Below are positions 7,111 to 16,656 of a stretch of DNA of 19,805 nt, one piece after another. Location of the stretch: assembly GCA_946479075.1 (NCBI GenBank), contig CAMLDT010000044.1, forward strand, positions 1-19,805, written 5' to 3'. The notes under the pieces are model-generated. The model saw only the letters and a program-made list of their open reading frames with translations, ran no database searches and was not told where the DNA came from. The stretch is from an uncultured Polaromonas sp. Lineage in GTDB: Bacteria; Pseudomonadota; Gammaproteobacteria; Burkholderiales; Burkholderiaceae. Position numbers and translations under genes: made by a program. How positions within the stretch are numbered: the first letter of the stretch is position 1; every line of letters begins with the position of its first letter.

Positions 7111-7785
7111 CTAGTAGCGCCTGACCAGAATCATCTGCTCGTTTTCGCGCAGCATCTGAAAGCGCGTCAGGAAGCTGTTACCGAGCAGTATGTAAGGCAT
7201 GGGCTGCGGCGACACGATGGCGTCCACGTCATGGACTTCCACGTCGCCGACGCGCACGGAATCAAGCTTCACGCGGTAGGCACTGGTCACGCCGTTGGCG
7301 GTGGTCATGCGAACGGATTGCCCGTCCCGGTACCTCAGGCCCATGCGGTCGGCATCGCCTGCGCTCATCGCGACGCTGGTGGCGCCGGTGTCCACCATGA
7401 ACTGCACCGAGCGGCCGTTGATCTGGCCCGGCGTCATGAAATGCCCGCCGCTGCCCGCGTTCAGCACAATGCGCTGGCTTTGCCCCGCAGCCCCGGCTTG
7501 CCCGCCTGCGCCGACGCTGACTGGCGCGTCACCGACCCGCAAGGTGTGGCGCTTGCCGTTGAGCTCCAGGACCGCCTGGTCGCCCGAGGTCGAAATCACT
7601 TTCACGTTCATGTGCGTGTCGCCGCTGGCCACCGTTTTGGGCGGTGCGCCGTTGACCACCAGCAGGGCCTTGTTGCCCAGCGTGCCGGCCAGCGCGACGC
7701 TTTGCGCATGAACGGGCGTGGCGAAGGACAGAAAGGCCCCTCCCAGCATGGCTGCAACAACTGCTGTGAGCGGCTGCAGCGCCAT
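7111..7785 (-). CDS. Retropepsin-like aspartic protease, secreted (clan AA, TIGR02281-like)
   Basis: A 224-residue protein with an N-terminal signal peptide (MALQPLTAVVAAMLGGAFLSFATPVHAQS). The C-terminal half has the retroviral-type aspartic protease signature VDTGATSVAMS near residue 133, followed by the second flap-side block and YILLGNSFLTRFQM near the end. Such single-domain proteases act as dimers; their substrates in proteobacteria are unknown. The N-terminal half (about 30-95), with KTVASGDTHMNVKVI and KRHTLRVGD, resembles the short beta domain often found in front of this protease domain. The start is 2 bases after the yajQ stop, so the pair is an operon with likely translational coupling. 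Confidence 0.85.
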   Translation of the reverse strand: MALQPLTAVVAAMLGGAFLSFATPVHAQSVALAGTLGNKALLVVNGAPPKTVASGDTHMNVKVISTSGDQAVLELNGKRHTLRVGDAPVSVGAGGQAGAAGQSQRIVLNAGSGGHFMTPGQINGRSVQFMVDTGATSVAMSAGDADRMGLRYRDGQSVRMTTANGVTSAYRVKLDSVRVGDVEVHDVDAIVSPQPMPYILLGNSFLTRFQMLRENEQMILVRRY

Positions 7786-7787
7786 GT

Positions 7788-8273
7788 TCAGTCGCGCCGG
7801 TTGTCGAAACTCAGCGGGAAGTCTTTCATCTCGGAAACAATCAGCGCCATGGCGGCCTGCAGGTCGTCCCGCTTGACGCCGGTCACGCGCACTTTTTCTT
7901 CCTGGATGGCCGCCTGCACCTTGAGTTTGCTGGCCTTGATGGCGGCCTGGATTTTCTTGGCGGTTTCGGTGTCGATGCCGTTGCGCACCTTGTTGGTCTG
8001 CTTGACCTTGTCGCCGCCGATTTTCTCGATCTTGCCCACTTCGAGGAAACGCGCGTCCACACCGGCCTTGGTCAGCTTGCTGCGCAGGATGTCGTTGATC
8101 TGCTCGATCTGGAAGTCGCCATCACCAATCAGGATGATGTCCTTGTCCTTCAGCTCGATGGAGGCAGAGGTTCCCTTGAAATCGAAGCGGTTGCCAACTT
8201 CCTTGGCGGTGTTTTCGACGGCATTTTTGACCTTGACCAGGTCGGCTTCGAGGACGGTGTCAAAAGAGGGCAT
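7788..8273 (-). CDS. yajQ: YajQ family nucleotide-binding protein
   Basis: A 161-residue cytoplasmic protein that matches the YajQ (UPF0234) family along its length: MPSFDTVLEADLVKVKNAVENT, RFDFKGTSASIEL, DILRSKLTKAGVD, VGKIEKIGGDKVKQTNKVRNGID and PLSFDNRRD at the end. Members bind nucleotides, and one Xanthomonas homologue binds cyclic di-GMP and acts with a transcription factor. The function here is not otherwise shown. The gene is divergent from murB with a 53-base gap that must hold both promoters. Confidence 0.95.
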   Translation of the reverse strand: MPSFDTVLEADLVKVKNAVENTAKEVGNRFDFKGTSASIELKDKDIILIGDGDFQIEQINDILRSKLTKAGVDARFLEVGKIEKIGGDKVKQTNKVRNGIDTETAKKIQAAIKASKLKVQAAIQEEKVRVTGVKRDDLQAAMALIVSEMKDFPLSFDNRRD

Positions 8274-8326
8274 GGTGTGTGGCTTTCTGATGGGCGCCCG
8301 GCGGGACCGGATGAGACAATCTGTGG

Positions 8327-9379
8327 ATGTTAGTCGAGAAAAACGTCCCCCTGCAGTTTTCCAACACCTTCGGCATCATGGCCAAAGCCCTGACGCTGGT
8401 GCGCATCGCCAGCGAGGAAGACGTAGCCGCCGTGCTGGCCGATCCGGCGCTGCGCGATGCCCCCAAGTTTGTGCTGGGGGGCGGCAGCAACATCGTTATC
8501 ACCGGCGACGTCAAGCCGGTGGTGCTCAAGGTCGAGATCAAGGGAAAAAAGCTCGTCAGCGACACACCCAAAGCCTGGATCGTCGAGGCCGGCGCCGGTG
8601 AAAGCTGGCACGACATCGTGGACTGGACCGTGCACCAGGGCTACCCGGGCCTGGAAAACCTGGCCCTGATCCCCGGCACCGTCGGCGGCTCGCCAGTGCA
8701 AAACATCGGCGCTTATGGCGTTGAGCTGCAGGACCGCTTTGACTCGCTCGACGCGGTGGACCTGACGACCGGCAAGACCTTCACGCTGGACGCCGCGCAA
8801 TGCGCCTTCGGCTACCGCGATTCGGTGTTCAAACACACAAGCACCGGACCGAACGGGCTCGGCCTGGCCGGCAAGGCGCTGATCACGCGCGTGCGCTTTG
8901 CGCTGCCCAAGGCCTGGAAGCCGGTGCTGGGCTACGCCGACCTCGAAAAGAAGATGGCCCAGTCGCCGGACAGCCAGCCTGATGCGCTGCAGATTTACAA
9001 CTGGGTCTGCGAAATCCGGCGCGCCAAGCTGCCCGACCCGCAAGTGATCGGCAACGCCGGCAGCTTCTTCAAAAACCCGACCGTCTCACCCGAGCAGTGC
9101 GCCGACATCATCCAGCGCGAACCCAAAATCGTTCATTACCAGCTCGACGACGGCTCAGTCAAACTCGCGGCCGGCTGGCTGATCGACGCCTGCGGCTGGA
9201 AAGGCAAAACCATAGGCAATGCCGGCGTGTACGAACGCCAGGCGCTGGTGCTGGTCAATCGCGGCGGCCGCGAAGACCCGGTCACCGGCGGCGAGGTCAT
9301 GACCCTGGCCAAGGCGATCCAGACCAGTGTGTATGAACGGTTCGGCATTTTGCTGGAGCCGGAGCCGGTGGTGGTATGA
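8327..9379 (+). CDS. murB: UDP-N-acetylenolpyruvoylglucosamine reductase MurB
   Basis: A 350-residue FAD enzyme that reduces UDP-GlcNAc-enolpyruvate to UDP-MurNAc in peptidoglycan synthesis. The FAD-binding part has LGGGSNIVI near residue 50 and LIPGTVGGSPVQNIGAYGVEL near 113-133. NAGSFFKNP near 242 carries the catalytic Ser, and a C-terminal Glu (LLEPEP) near 345 fits the second catalytic residue. The tyrosine-loop (type I, E. coli-like) form is indicated by its length. ATG at 8327 starts just before the conserved N-terminal LQFSNTFGI. Its stop marks the left border of the accessory region: the next gene starts 16 bases later with a different base composition. Confidence 0.96.
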   Translation: MLVEKNVPLQFSNTFGIMAKALTLVRIASEEDVAAVLADPALRDAPKFVLGGGSNIVITGDVKPVVLKVEIKGKKLVSDTPKAWIVEAGAGESWHDIVDWTVHQGYPGLENLALIPGTVGGSPVQNIGAYGVELQDRFDSLDAVDLTTGKTFTLDAAQCAFGYRDSVFKHTSTGPNGLGLAGKALITRVRFALPKAWKPVLGYADLEKKMAQSPDSQPDALQIYNWVCEIRRAKLPDPQVIGNAGSFFKNPTVSPEQCADIIQREPKIVHYQLDDGSVKLAAGWLIDACGWKGKTIGNAGVYERQALVLVNRGGREDPVTGGEVMTLAKAIQTSVYERFGILLEPEPVVV

Positions 9380-9395
9380 CCTGACCGGAGTGGTT

Positions 9396-10763
9396 ATGAA
9401 TGAAGAACTTCAGGAATTGGTTCGCTCGCCTCGGGAGGATCTTGGTATTGAGCTTAAGCGGTGGATGGATCCCGCAGACAAAGTTGTCCAGGCAAAATTT
9501 GTTAAGGAATTGTTAGCGCTTCGCAATCACGGAGGAGGATATTTGGTTATTGGGTTCAAGGATGAACACCCTCCGATGCCCGACCCCAATCGTCCTGCCG
9601 ATTTAACCGGGTTCAGCTCTGACTACTTCAATAACATTCTCAAAAAATACGCCGAACCACCATTTCATTGCGTTTCGCACGTTGTTGAGCATCCCGTGAC
9701 GGGTGAGTACTACCCTGTTGTTGTCGTTCCCGGCGGAGCCAAGGTACCGGTGAGATGTAAAGCTGACTCGCCAGATGGTGGGAAGAGCGCAAAAATTGAC
9801 ACCTACTATATTCGTCGGCCCGGGCCCGAAAGTAGCCCGCCCCAGTCTGGCTCCGATTGGGATAGCCTACTTGAAAGATGTCTGCTTGGTCGAAAGGAAG
9901 AGCTACTGTCTGCTTTGGCTAGCATGCTTGGCGCGGGCAGTGTTAGCCTTTTAGGTGGAGGCTTGCCGCCTGCGGCACCTGCCCATCCGTTCGCGGATCT
10001 ACTGGCATTTCGCGATGCTGCAGTAAATAAGCTCGAAGCTTTGCAGAAAGAAAAACTAGCGGAAGGCGACCCTGCGAGGCATGTGCATGGTCGCTATGTG
10101 CTCTCAGCTCGAATTGTCGGAGAACTCAAGCAGGTAGCACCAAAAGAGATGCTGGACTTACTGACAGGATTGCGGCGCTACACCGGATGGTCTCCAATGT
10201 ATGTTTTTACGCGACCCGAACTCGAACCTTACCCGGTTCAAGACAATGTCATCGAGTGCTGGCTCGGACGCGATGAAGATAGAGATGTAGCGCATTCGGA
10301 TTTTTGGCGAGTATCGACTGATGGAAAGATAACTCTTGTCAGAGGTCACCAGGAGGACTCTCCTGAGATTGCAAATAATGAGAATGGGCGAGTCGCTGGT
10401 ACAGGCATTGAGGTCACGCTCCCTGCCTGGCGCGTCGCCGAATTCCTACTTCGCGTCAGGGAGCTTGGTGGAAAGCTGGCATTGGGTCCGTTTCGACTGC
10501 AGCTAGTTGTCCAATGGGAAGGGCTCGAAGGGCGCCAGCTATTTAGTTACGGCAGACGGCGAGCAATCTTCGAAAACTATATTTCTCACGATCCCAGTTA
10601 TCAAACTGAAATCGAATTAACCCCGGATGAGGTCGATGCGGCACTCCCTGCCGTTATTGCGAAAGTTGTGACACCTCTTTTGCGGAAATTTTCCTTCTTC
10701 GAGCCCCCGAGAGGTTTTTACGAGGAAGAACTGGCCAAAATGATGGGTCGAGAATTTGCTTAG
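9396..10763 (+). CDS. AlbA_2/Schlafen-like domain protein of unknown function
   Basis: A protein of about 455 residues. The first 90 residues look like the AlbA_2 (Schlafen AAA_4-type) putative nucleic-acid-binding domain: LGIELKRWMDP, KFVKELLALRNHGGGYLVIGFKD, and later HPVTGEYYPVVVVPGG and KIDTYYIRRPG. I recognise no domain in the remaining 350 residues; there is a Leu/Glu-rich helix near 210-230. The codon use is clearly more AT-rich than that of murB or argG (many TTA, GTT, AAA and AGA codons), which suggests acquisition by transfer. ATG at 9396 has a GGAG ribosome site 7 bases upstream. The gene lies in the murB-argG gap beside rhuM, so a defence or regulatory role is possible, but this is inference only. 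Confidence 0.8.
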   Translation: MNEELQELVRSPREDLGIELKRWMDPADKVVQAKFVKELLALRNHGGGYLVIGFKDEHPPMPDPNRPADLTGFSSDYFNNILKKYAEPPFHCVSHVVEHPVTGEYYPVVVVPGGAKVPVRCKADSPDGGKSAKIDTYYIRRPGPESSPPQSGSDWDSLLERCLLGRKEELLSALASMLGAGSVSLLGGGLPPAAPAHPFADLLAFRDAAVNKLEALQKEKLAEGDPARHVHGRYVLSARIVGELKQVAPKEMLDLLTGLRRYTGWSPMYVFTRPELEPYPVQDNVIECWLGRDEDRDVAHSDFWRVSTDGKITLVRGHQEDSPEIANNENGRVAGTGIEVTLPAWRVAEFLLRVRELGGKLALGPFRLQLVVQWEGLEGRQLFSYGRRRAIFENYISHDPSYQTEIELTPDEVDAALPAVIAKVVTPLLRKFSFFEPPRGFYEEELAKMMGREFA

Positions 10764-10848
10764 CGTTATCCTAGTTTGCCCGGGTTGGAAGCACACAATC
10801 AATCGCTTCCCGTTCTTGCTGCTCAGTTGCAGAAGCGAGTCGCTTTCA

Positions 10849-11196
<348 letters not shown>

Positions 11197-11271
11197 ATAC
11201 CAGTTACCAATAGGTGAAGCATCTTTACGCCTGCACAGCCGTCAGTCAGCACAAGCCCCACGACATTGGCA

Positions 11272-12300
11272 ATGAATATGAGTAAATCAAGACCTTCATT
11301 AGCCCGATCTTCAACCGCCGAGTACCTGACCTTCATTGCTGCTAGCGGCCAAGGGGGCGTGGAGGCTGTGTATGCCGACGAAAACGTGTGGCTCACGCAG
11401 AAGATGCTCGGGCAGTTGTATGACGTAGAGACCCACACCATCAACTATCACTTGAAGAAAGTGTTTGCGGACAGCGAATTGGAGGCCGCTTCAGTTATTC
11501 GAAGTTTTCGAATAACTGCTGCCGACGGCAAAACCTACAACACACAGCACTACAACCTGGCCGCTATCATTTCCGTAGGCTACAAGGTGAACTCCGAGCG
11601 GGCAGTGCAGTTTCGCAAGTGGGCCACGGACGTCATTGAATCGTTCACCATCAAGGGCTATGCGATGGATGACGAGCGCCTCAAGCGCGGCGGTTCTGTC
11701 CTGACCGAGCAGTATTTTGAAGAGCAGCTTGCGCGCATTCGTGAGATTCGCCTCTCGGAGCGCAAGTTCTACCAAAAAATCACCGATATCTACGCCACGT
11801 CTCTCGACTATGACGTGACCGCCCAGGCCACCAAGCGTTTCTTTGCCACGGTGCAAAACAAGCTTCATTGGGCCATTCACGGGCAGACGGCTGCAGAGGT
11901 GGTGTACCACCGCGCGGATGCGAGCAAGGAGCACATGGGGCTGACCTCCTGGACGGATGCGCCAGCGGGCAAGGTTCAGCGGTTTGATGTGGTGGTGGCC
12001 AAGAACTACCTCACAGACGACGAACTGGCCCAGTTGCAGCGGCTGGTATCTGCTTACCTGGATGTAGCTGAGAGCATGGCGCTGCGCAAAATCCCTATGA
12101 CCATGCAAGACTGGGAGACACGCCTCAACCGCTTCATCGAAGCAACCGACCGGGGCGTGCTGCAAGACGCTGGCAAGGTCACCGCCGAAATCGCCAAGGC
12201 CCATGCGGAAAGCGAATTCGAAAAATACCGCATTGTGCAGGACCGGCTGTTTGAAAGCGACTTTGATCGACTCTTGCTGCAGCTACCTGCCAAGCCCTGA
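11272..12300 (+). CDS. rhuM: RhuM family protein (Virulence_RhuM)
   Basis: A full-length RhuM family protein of about 342 residues. Family blocks are clear: VWLTQKMLGQLYDVETHTINYHLKKVF near 40-65 (helix-turn-helix-like), AADGKTYNTQHYNLAAIISVGYKVNS near 85-110, LSERKFYQKITDIYATSLDYD near 160, FFATVQNKLHWAIHGQTAAEV near 195, and SEFEKYRIVQDRLFESDFDRLL near the end. RhuM was named from Salmonella pathogenicity island 3; its molecular role is not settled, and relatives are common on mobile islands. ATG at 11272 is chosen; TTG at 11266 and ATG at 11278 are alternatives. No strong ribosome site is near, although AGGTGA lies at 11212-11217. The gene converges with argG and shares its terminator. The promoter suggests SOS induction. 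Confidence 0.9.
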   Translation: MNMSKSRPSLARSSTAEYLTFIAASGQGGVEAVYADENVWLTQKMLGQLYDVETHTINYHLKKVFADSELEAASVIRSFRITAADGKTYNTQHYNLAAIISVGYKVNSERAVQFRKWATDVIESFTIKGYAMDDERLKRGGSVLTEQYFEEQLARIREIRLSERKFYQKITDIYATSLDYDVTAQATKRFFATVQNKLHWAIHGQTAAEVVYHRADASKEHMGLTSWTDAPAGKVQRFDVVVAKNYLTDDELAQLQRLVSAYLDVAESMALRKIPMTMQDWETRLNRFIEATDRGVLQDAGKVTAEIAKAHAESEFEKYRIVQDRLFESDFDRLLLQLPAKP

Positions 12301-12305
12301 ATAAG

Positions 12306-12337
12306 AAAACCCGCGAGGCTCTCACCAAGCGGGTTTT
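12306..12337. terminator. Bidirectional terminator between rhuM and argG
   Basis: AAAACCCGC at 12306-12314 pairs with GCGGGTTTT at 12329-12337 over a 14-base loop. It can serve rhuM (+) and argG (-), with A/T runs at both ends. Confidence 0.85.
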
Positions 12338-12357
12338 GTCTTTTGGCTTGAACCGTT

Positions 12358-13744
<1,387 letters not shown>

Positions 13745-13769
13745 GAACCTGGGAGGAGCCGCCTGCGGA

Positions 13770-14087
13770 TCAGCCGAAGTGGCAGATGTAGTGGTAGGCC
13801 TCGGTGACGCGGATGTCGAATTTCGAGTTGCCCGGCACGCTGAACTTTTCACCGGCGGCGGACTTGACCCAGGCATCGCTGCCGGCGAGTTTGTATTCGC
13901 ACGAACCGGCCACACATTCCATGATCTCGGGCGCACCGGTATTGAAGGTCAGGGTCGAAGGCAGCACCACACCGACCGATTTTTTGGTGCCGTCGGCAAA
14001 GGTGATGCCGTGGCTCACGCACTTGCCGTCGAAATAGACGTTGGCTTGGGTGGTGACGCTGACGTTGTCGATTTTTTCTGTGGTCAT
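13770..14087 (-). CDS. ppnP: Pyrimidine/purine nucleoside phosphorylase PpnP
   Basis: A 105-residue cupin-like protein of the PpnP (DUF1255, formerly YaiE) family. It splits several purine and pyrimidine nucleosides with phosphate into base and ribose-1-phosphate. Family blocks are NVYFDGKCVSHGITFADGTKKSVGVVLP, FNTGAPEIMECVAGSCEYKL, and GEKFSVPGNSKFDIRV near the C-terminus. The length is normal for the family. It lies upstream of argG on the same strand, with an 80-base gap that is largely filled by repeat copy A. Confidence 0.95.
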   Translation of the reverse strand: MTTEKIDNVSVTTQANVYFDGKCVSHGITFADGTKKSVGVVLPSTLTFNTGAPEIMECVAGSCEYKLAGSDAWVKSAAGEKFSVPGNSKFDIRVTEAYHYICHFG

Positions 14088-14189
14088 GATGCTTTGGGGA
14101 CGGGTGAGGTTTGAAACCGCCCGGCAAGGCGCCCGGCGTGCAAAATCGTCGATTTTAGGTCACCCCGGCGGCCCGGGGCGCCGGTTGCA

Positions 14190-14216
14190 TGAATCCATAG
14201 ACCCGTTTCGGGCGTA
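14190..14216 (+). promoter_or_regulatory. Candidate ECF-type promoter of the sigma factor gene
   Basis: TGAATCC at 14190-14196 and CGTAT starting at 14213 are 16 bases apart. ECF promoters often have a -10 box with CGT and a 16-17 base spacer, and many ECF genes control themselves. The motif was found by eye and only once in the window, so it is tentative. Confidence 0.3.
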
Positions 14217-14232
14217 TAGGGAATGCAGGACA

Positions 14233-14817
14233 ATGGCGTCCATGAATGCAGAAAGCCCGGATACCCACCTGATCGCGCTCATCGAACGTGTCGCCCAGGC
14301 CGACGAGTCGGCCCTCCGGGAGCTGTACGAGCTGAGCTCGTCCAAGCTTTACGGCGTGGCGGTGCGGGTGGTCAGCAACCGCAACTGGGCCGAGGACGTG
14401 CTGCAGGAGGCGTTTCTCAACATCTGGCGCATTGCCGGTGACTACAAGGCCACCTTGTCGCCGCCCATGGCCTGGATGTGCCTGATCGTGCGCAGCCGGG
14501 GCCTGGATTTTCTGCGGCGGCGCACTTCCGAGCGGGCCGATGCAGCGCTGGAGCTCGACGATGTGATGGCCGAGACGGTGGAGGGCGATTCGCCCAACCC
14601 GATGGACACCGCGCTGGCCGGGGAGCAGGCCTGGGCGCTGCACCAGTGCCTGAGCCAGCTCGACAACAAGCAGCGCGAGGTGGTGAGCCTGGCCTACATG
14701 CGGGACCTGAGCCACGGCGAGCTGGCGGAACAGCTCAAGTTGCCTCTGGGCACCGTGAAGACCTGGATACGCCGCGGGCTGGAGCAACTGCGCGCCTGCA
14801 TGTCGCGCTTTGCGTGA
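14233..14817 (+). CDS. ECF (sigma-70 family) RNA polymerase sigma factor
   Basis: About 194 residues with sigma region 2 at about 25-95 (ALRELYELSSSKLYGVAVRVV, WAEDVLQEAFLNIWR, RGLDFLRRR) and region 4 at about 130-190 (LDNKQREVVSLAYMRDLSHGELAEQLKLPLGTVKTWIRRG), joined by a short acidic linker. There is no region 1.1 or 3, as usual in ECF factors. ATG at 14233 has AGGA close by; ATG at 14242 is equally possible, and a longer upstream frame is not supported. The anti-sigma gene follows 69 bases downstream. The pair resembles SigK/RskA-type ECF systems. The stress it answers cannot be told from the sequence. Confidence 0.93.
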   Translation: MASMNAESPDTHLIALIERVAQADESALRELYELSSSKLYGVAVRVVSNRNWAEDVLQEAFLNIWRIAGDYKATLSPPMAWMCLIVRSRGLDFLRRRTSERADAALELDDVMAETVEGDSPNPMDTALAGEQAWALHQCLSQLDNKQREVVSLAYMRDLSHGELAEQLKLPLGTVKTWIRRGLEQLRACMSRFA

Positions 14818-14886
14818 ACGCCGCATGGATTTGATTTTGTTTGTTCCCGTCAATGGTGGCGGGAAACTTCTGGAAGAAGGTTTGTC

Positions 14887-15663
14887 ATGAATATCACGCG
14901 TAACCCCTCGCTGGTGGAGCAACTGGCCGCCAGTTATGCGCTGGGCACGCTGCGTGGCGGCGCCCGCCGCCGCTTTGAGGCGCTGGCGCGCACACACGCC
15001 TCGGTGCGTGCGGCCGCGCTGATCTGGCAGGGGCGGATGGCTTCCGTGGCTGAATTGCAGCCGCAGGCCGCGCCCAGCCCGGCGGTGTGGAAACGCATCG
15101 AAAACCTCGTGGCTGCCGACAGGCAGGCCAAGGCCATGCAGGCTGCGCGAAGTGCACCGGTCCCCGCGACAGGCGGCTGGTGGGCCAGTCTGGGCCTGTG
15201 GCGCGGTGCCACGGCCGCGGGTGCCATGGCCGCCGTGGTGGCGGTGGTCACCGGCCTGAACCTGAACACCGCGCTCAACGGTCAGGTGCAGCAGCTCAGC
15301 GCCCGCCTGGCTGCCACGCCCGAGATCCAGTACGTGGCGGTGCTGGCCGATGACAAATCCGCACCTTCGGTGCTGGTGACCTACGACCCGAAACACAGCC
15401 AGCTGCAGCTCAAACACGTGGGCCAGTTCCATCCTTCGCCCGACAAATCGCTGCAGCTCTGGGCGCTGCCGCAGGGCGGCGGTGCCAAGTCACTGGGTGT
15501 GTTGGGTGACGGCACGGTGGTGCGTCTGCCGGCCGGCAGCGATGCCGTCAATCAGGTGCCGGCGCTGGCCATCAGCCTGGAGCCCAAAGGCGGCGTGCCG
15601 GCAGGCAGCGGGCCGAGCGGGCCGGTGTTGTTCAAGGGCGCGCTGATCCAGACCACGCTCTGA
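14887..15663 (+). CDS. Anti-sigma factor, RskA-like, membrane-anchored
   Basis: A 258-residue protein. Residues 1-80 form the cytoplasmic sigma-binding part (SLVEQLAASYALGTLRGGARRRFEALA), without the HxxxCxxC zinc motif of other anti-sigma factors. One transmembrane helix lies at about 105-125 (TAAGAMAAVVAVVTGLNL). The extracytoplasmic domain at about 150-258 (QYVAVLADDKSAPSVLVTYDPKHSQLQL, KSLQLWALPQGGGAKSLGVL, LAISLEPKGGVPAGSGPSGPVLFKG) is typical of RskA. It should hold the upstream sigma factor at the membrane until released by regulated proteolysis. AGAAGG precedes the ATG. A strong terminator follows the stop, closing a two-gene operon. Confidence 0.93.
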   Translation: MNITRNPSLVEQLAASYALGTLRGGARRRFEALARTHASVRAAALIWQGRMASVAELQPQAAPSPAVWKRIENLVAADRQAKAMQAARSAPVPATGGWWASLGLWRGATAAGAMAAVVAVVTGLNLNTALNGQVQQLSARLAATPEIQYVAVLADDKSAPSVLVTYDPKHSQLQLKHVGQFHPSPDKSLQLWALPQGGGAKSLGVLGDGTVVRLPAGSDAVNQVPALAISLEPKGGVPAGSGPSGPVLFKGALIQTTL

Positions 15664-15672
15664 GCCCGCCAC

Positions 15673-15713
15673 CCCACAAAAAAGGGCTGCATCTGCAGCC
15701 CTTTTTTTGTGGG
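15673..15713. terminator. Bidirectional intrinsic terminator
   Basis: CCCACAAAAAAGGGCTGC at 15673-15690 pairs almost perfectly with GCAGCCCTTTTTTTGTGGG at 15695-15713 around ATCT. It lies between the convergent anti-sigma gene (+) and the glycine-zipper gene (-). Confidence 0.93.
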
Positions 15714-15739
15714 TGACGTGATGTCGCCTGCGTAACCGC

Positions 15740-16477
15740 TTAGCGCCAGTGGTGATGTCCGTAGCCGCCGCGGCTGTAGCCGAAGTTGAGCGACAGGCCG
15801 ACCGGCGGGTAGTAAGGCCGCGAGTAATAACCATAACCGGGGTAAACCACCGGCGCCGGCTGCACATACACCGGTTGGGCGTACACCGGCTGCACCGGCT
15901 GCGAATAGACCGGCTGGCTGTACACGGGCTGGCCATACACCGGCTGGGCCGGCTGCGGCTGGGTAAAGCCAGGCTGAACGGAGGCTTGCGGGGCAGGCAT
16001 GGCACCGACCGGGCTCACCTGCAGCCGGACGTAGGCGCCGGGGTCGTTGGGCATCTGGATGGTGTACTGCTTGTCGGCGTATTCGTACACCACGTTGTAG
16101 TGCGTGGTGCGGTTCTCATAGGTCGTCTGGGTGCCGCACTGCTGCACGTTCTGCACCTGGTTGCGGTTGCCCTCGATGTTGTTGCCGACCAAGGCGCCGC
16201 CGGCCAGGCCGATCATGGTGGCCAGCGCACGGCCGCCACCGTCACCGATGGCATTGCCCATGGCGCCACCGGCCAGGGCGCCCAGCACGGCACCGGCGCC
16301 AGAGGGCGGCGCCTGCGTGATCATGGGCTGGGTGCTGCAGACCTGCTGCGGCACGCTGACTTGCTGGACCACTGGCGTGCTGGAAATCACGCGCGCCAGG
16401 ATGTCCATGGCCGAGGCGTTGACGGCAAACAGGCCGGAAGCCGCGGCAACCGACGATAAAACAAGTAATTTTTTCAT
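15740..16477 (-). CDS. Secreted glycine-zipper protein with QPVY repeats
   Basis: A 245-residue envelope protein. A signal peptide (MKKLLVLSSVAAASGLFAVNASA) is followed by a region with two Cys. A glycine zipper of the 17-kDa antigen / 2TM type lies at about 60-100 (GAGAVLGALAGGAMGNAIGDGGGRALATMIGLAGGALVGNNIEG). A beta-rich segment with YENRTTHYNVVYEYADKQYTIQMPNDPG follows, then a Pro/Gln/Tyr-rich tail with QPVY repeats, ending in an aromatic, His-rich GYGHHHWR. It has no lipobox. Such proteins are probably in the periplasm or outer membrane; the role is unknown. It shares a terminator with the anti-sigma gene, and its leader contains a long inverted repeat (16501-16552). Confidence 0.85.
   Translation of the reverse strand: MKKLLVLSSVAAASGLFAVNASAMDILARVISSTPVVQQVSVPQQVCSTQPMITQAPPSGAGAVLGALAGGAMGNAIGDGGGRALATMIGLAGGALVGNNIEGNRNQVQNVQQCGTQTTYENRTTHYNVVYEYADKQYTIQMPNDPGAYVRLQVSPVGAMPAPQASVQPGFTQPQPAQPVYGQPVYSQPVYSQPVQPVYAQPVYVQPAPVVYPGYGYYSRPYYPPVGLSLNFGYSRGGYGHHHWR
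15855..15962 (-). repeat. Tandem QPVY-coding repeat in the glycine-zipper gene
   Basis: The plus strand shows repeated TACACCGGCTGG-like units (for example near 15866, 15881, 15920 and 15935), which encode QPVYGQPVYSQPVYSQPV and related units. Repeat number in such low-complexity tails can vary between strains. Confidence 0.8.
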
Positions 16478-16500
16478 GGTTCGAATCCTTTTTCAGCCTG

Positions 16501-16552
16501 CTGGGAGCCCGGAAACGGCCCTGATCGGGCTGGCCAGATCAACAGCTCCCAG
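16501..16552. repeat. Nested inverted repeat in the leader of the glycine-zipper gene
   Basis: CTGGGAGC (16501-16508) pairs perfectly with GCTCCCAG (16545-16552). Inside it, TGATC (16522-16526) pairs with GATCA (16537-16541). It starts 24 bases upstream of the ATG on the minus strand. It could form a structured 5' leader or be an operator; no T-run adjoins it on either side. Confidence 0.6.
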
Positions 16553-16656
16553 TTTAATGATTCAGAGCGTTTCCGGTGGACACAAGTTCAGGTAAATCAC
16601 TGTAAAGCTGGCGCTGCTCCGGCTTTACAAAGCCGTGCGGAAGGCGCCGTGCCGGT

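Noticed and set aside
7231..8601. Plus-strand open frame of 456 codons across the protease, yajQ and the start of murB
   Set aside because: It crosses three well supported genes and is low in recognisable protein features.
11212..11223. AGGTGA followed by an in-frame ATC as an alternative rhuM start
   Set aside because: ATC starts are very rare and the spacing of 3 bases is too short. ATG at 11272 fits the family better, even without a strong ribosome site.
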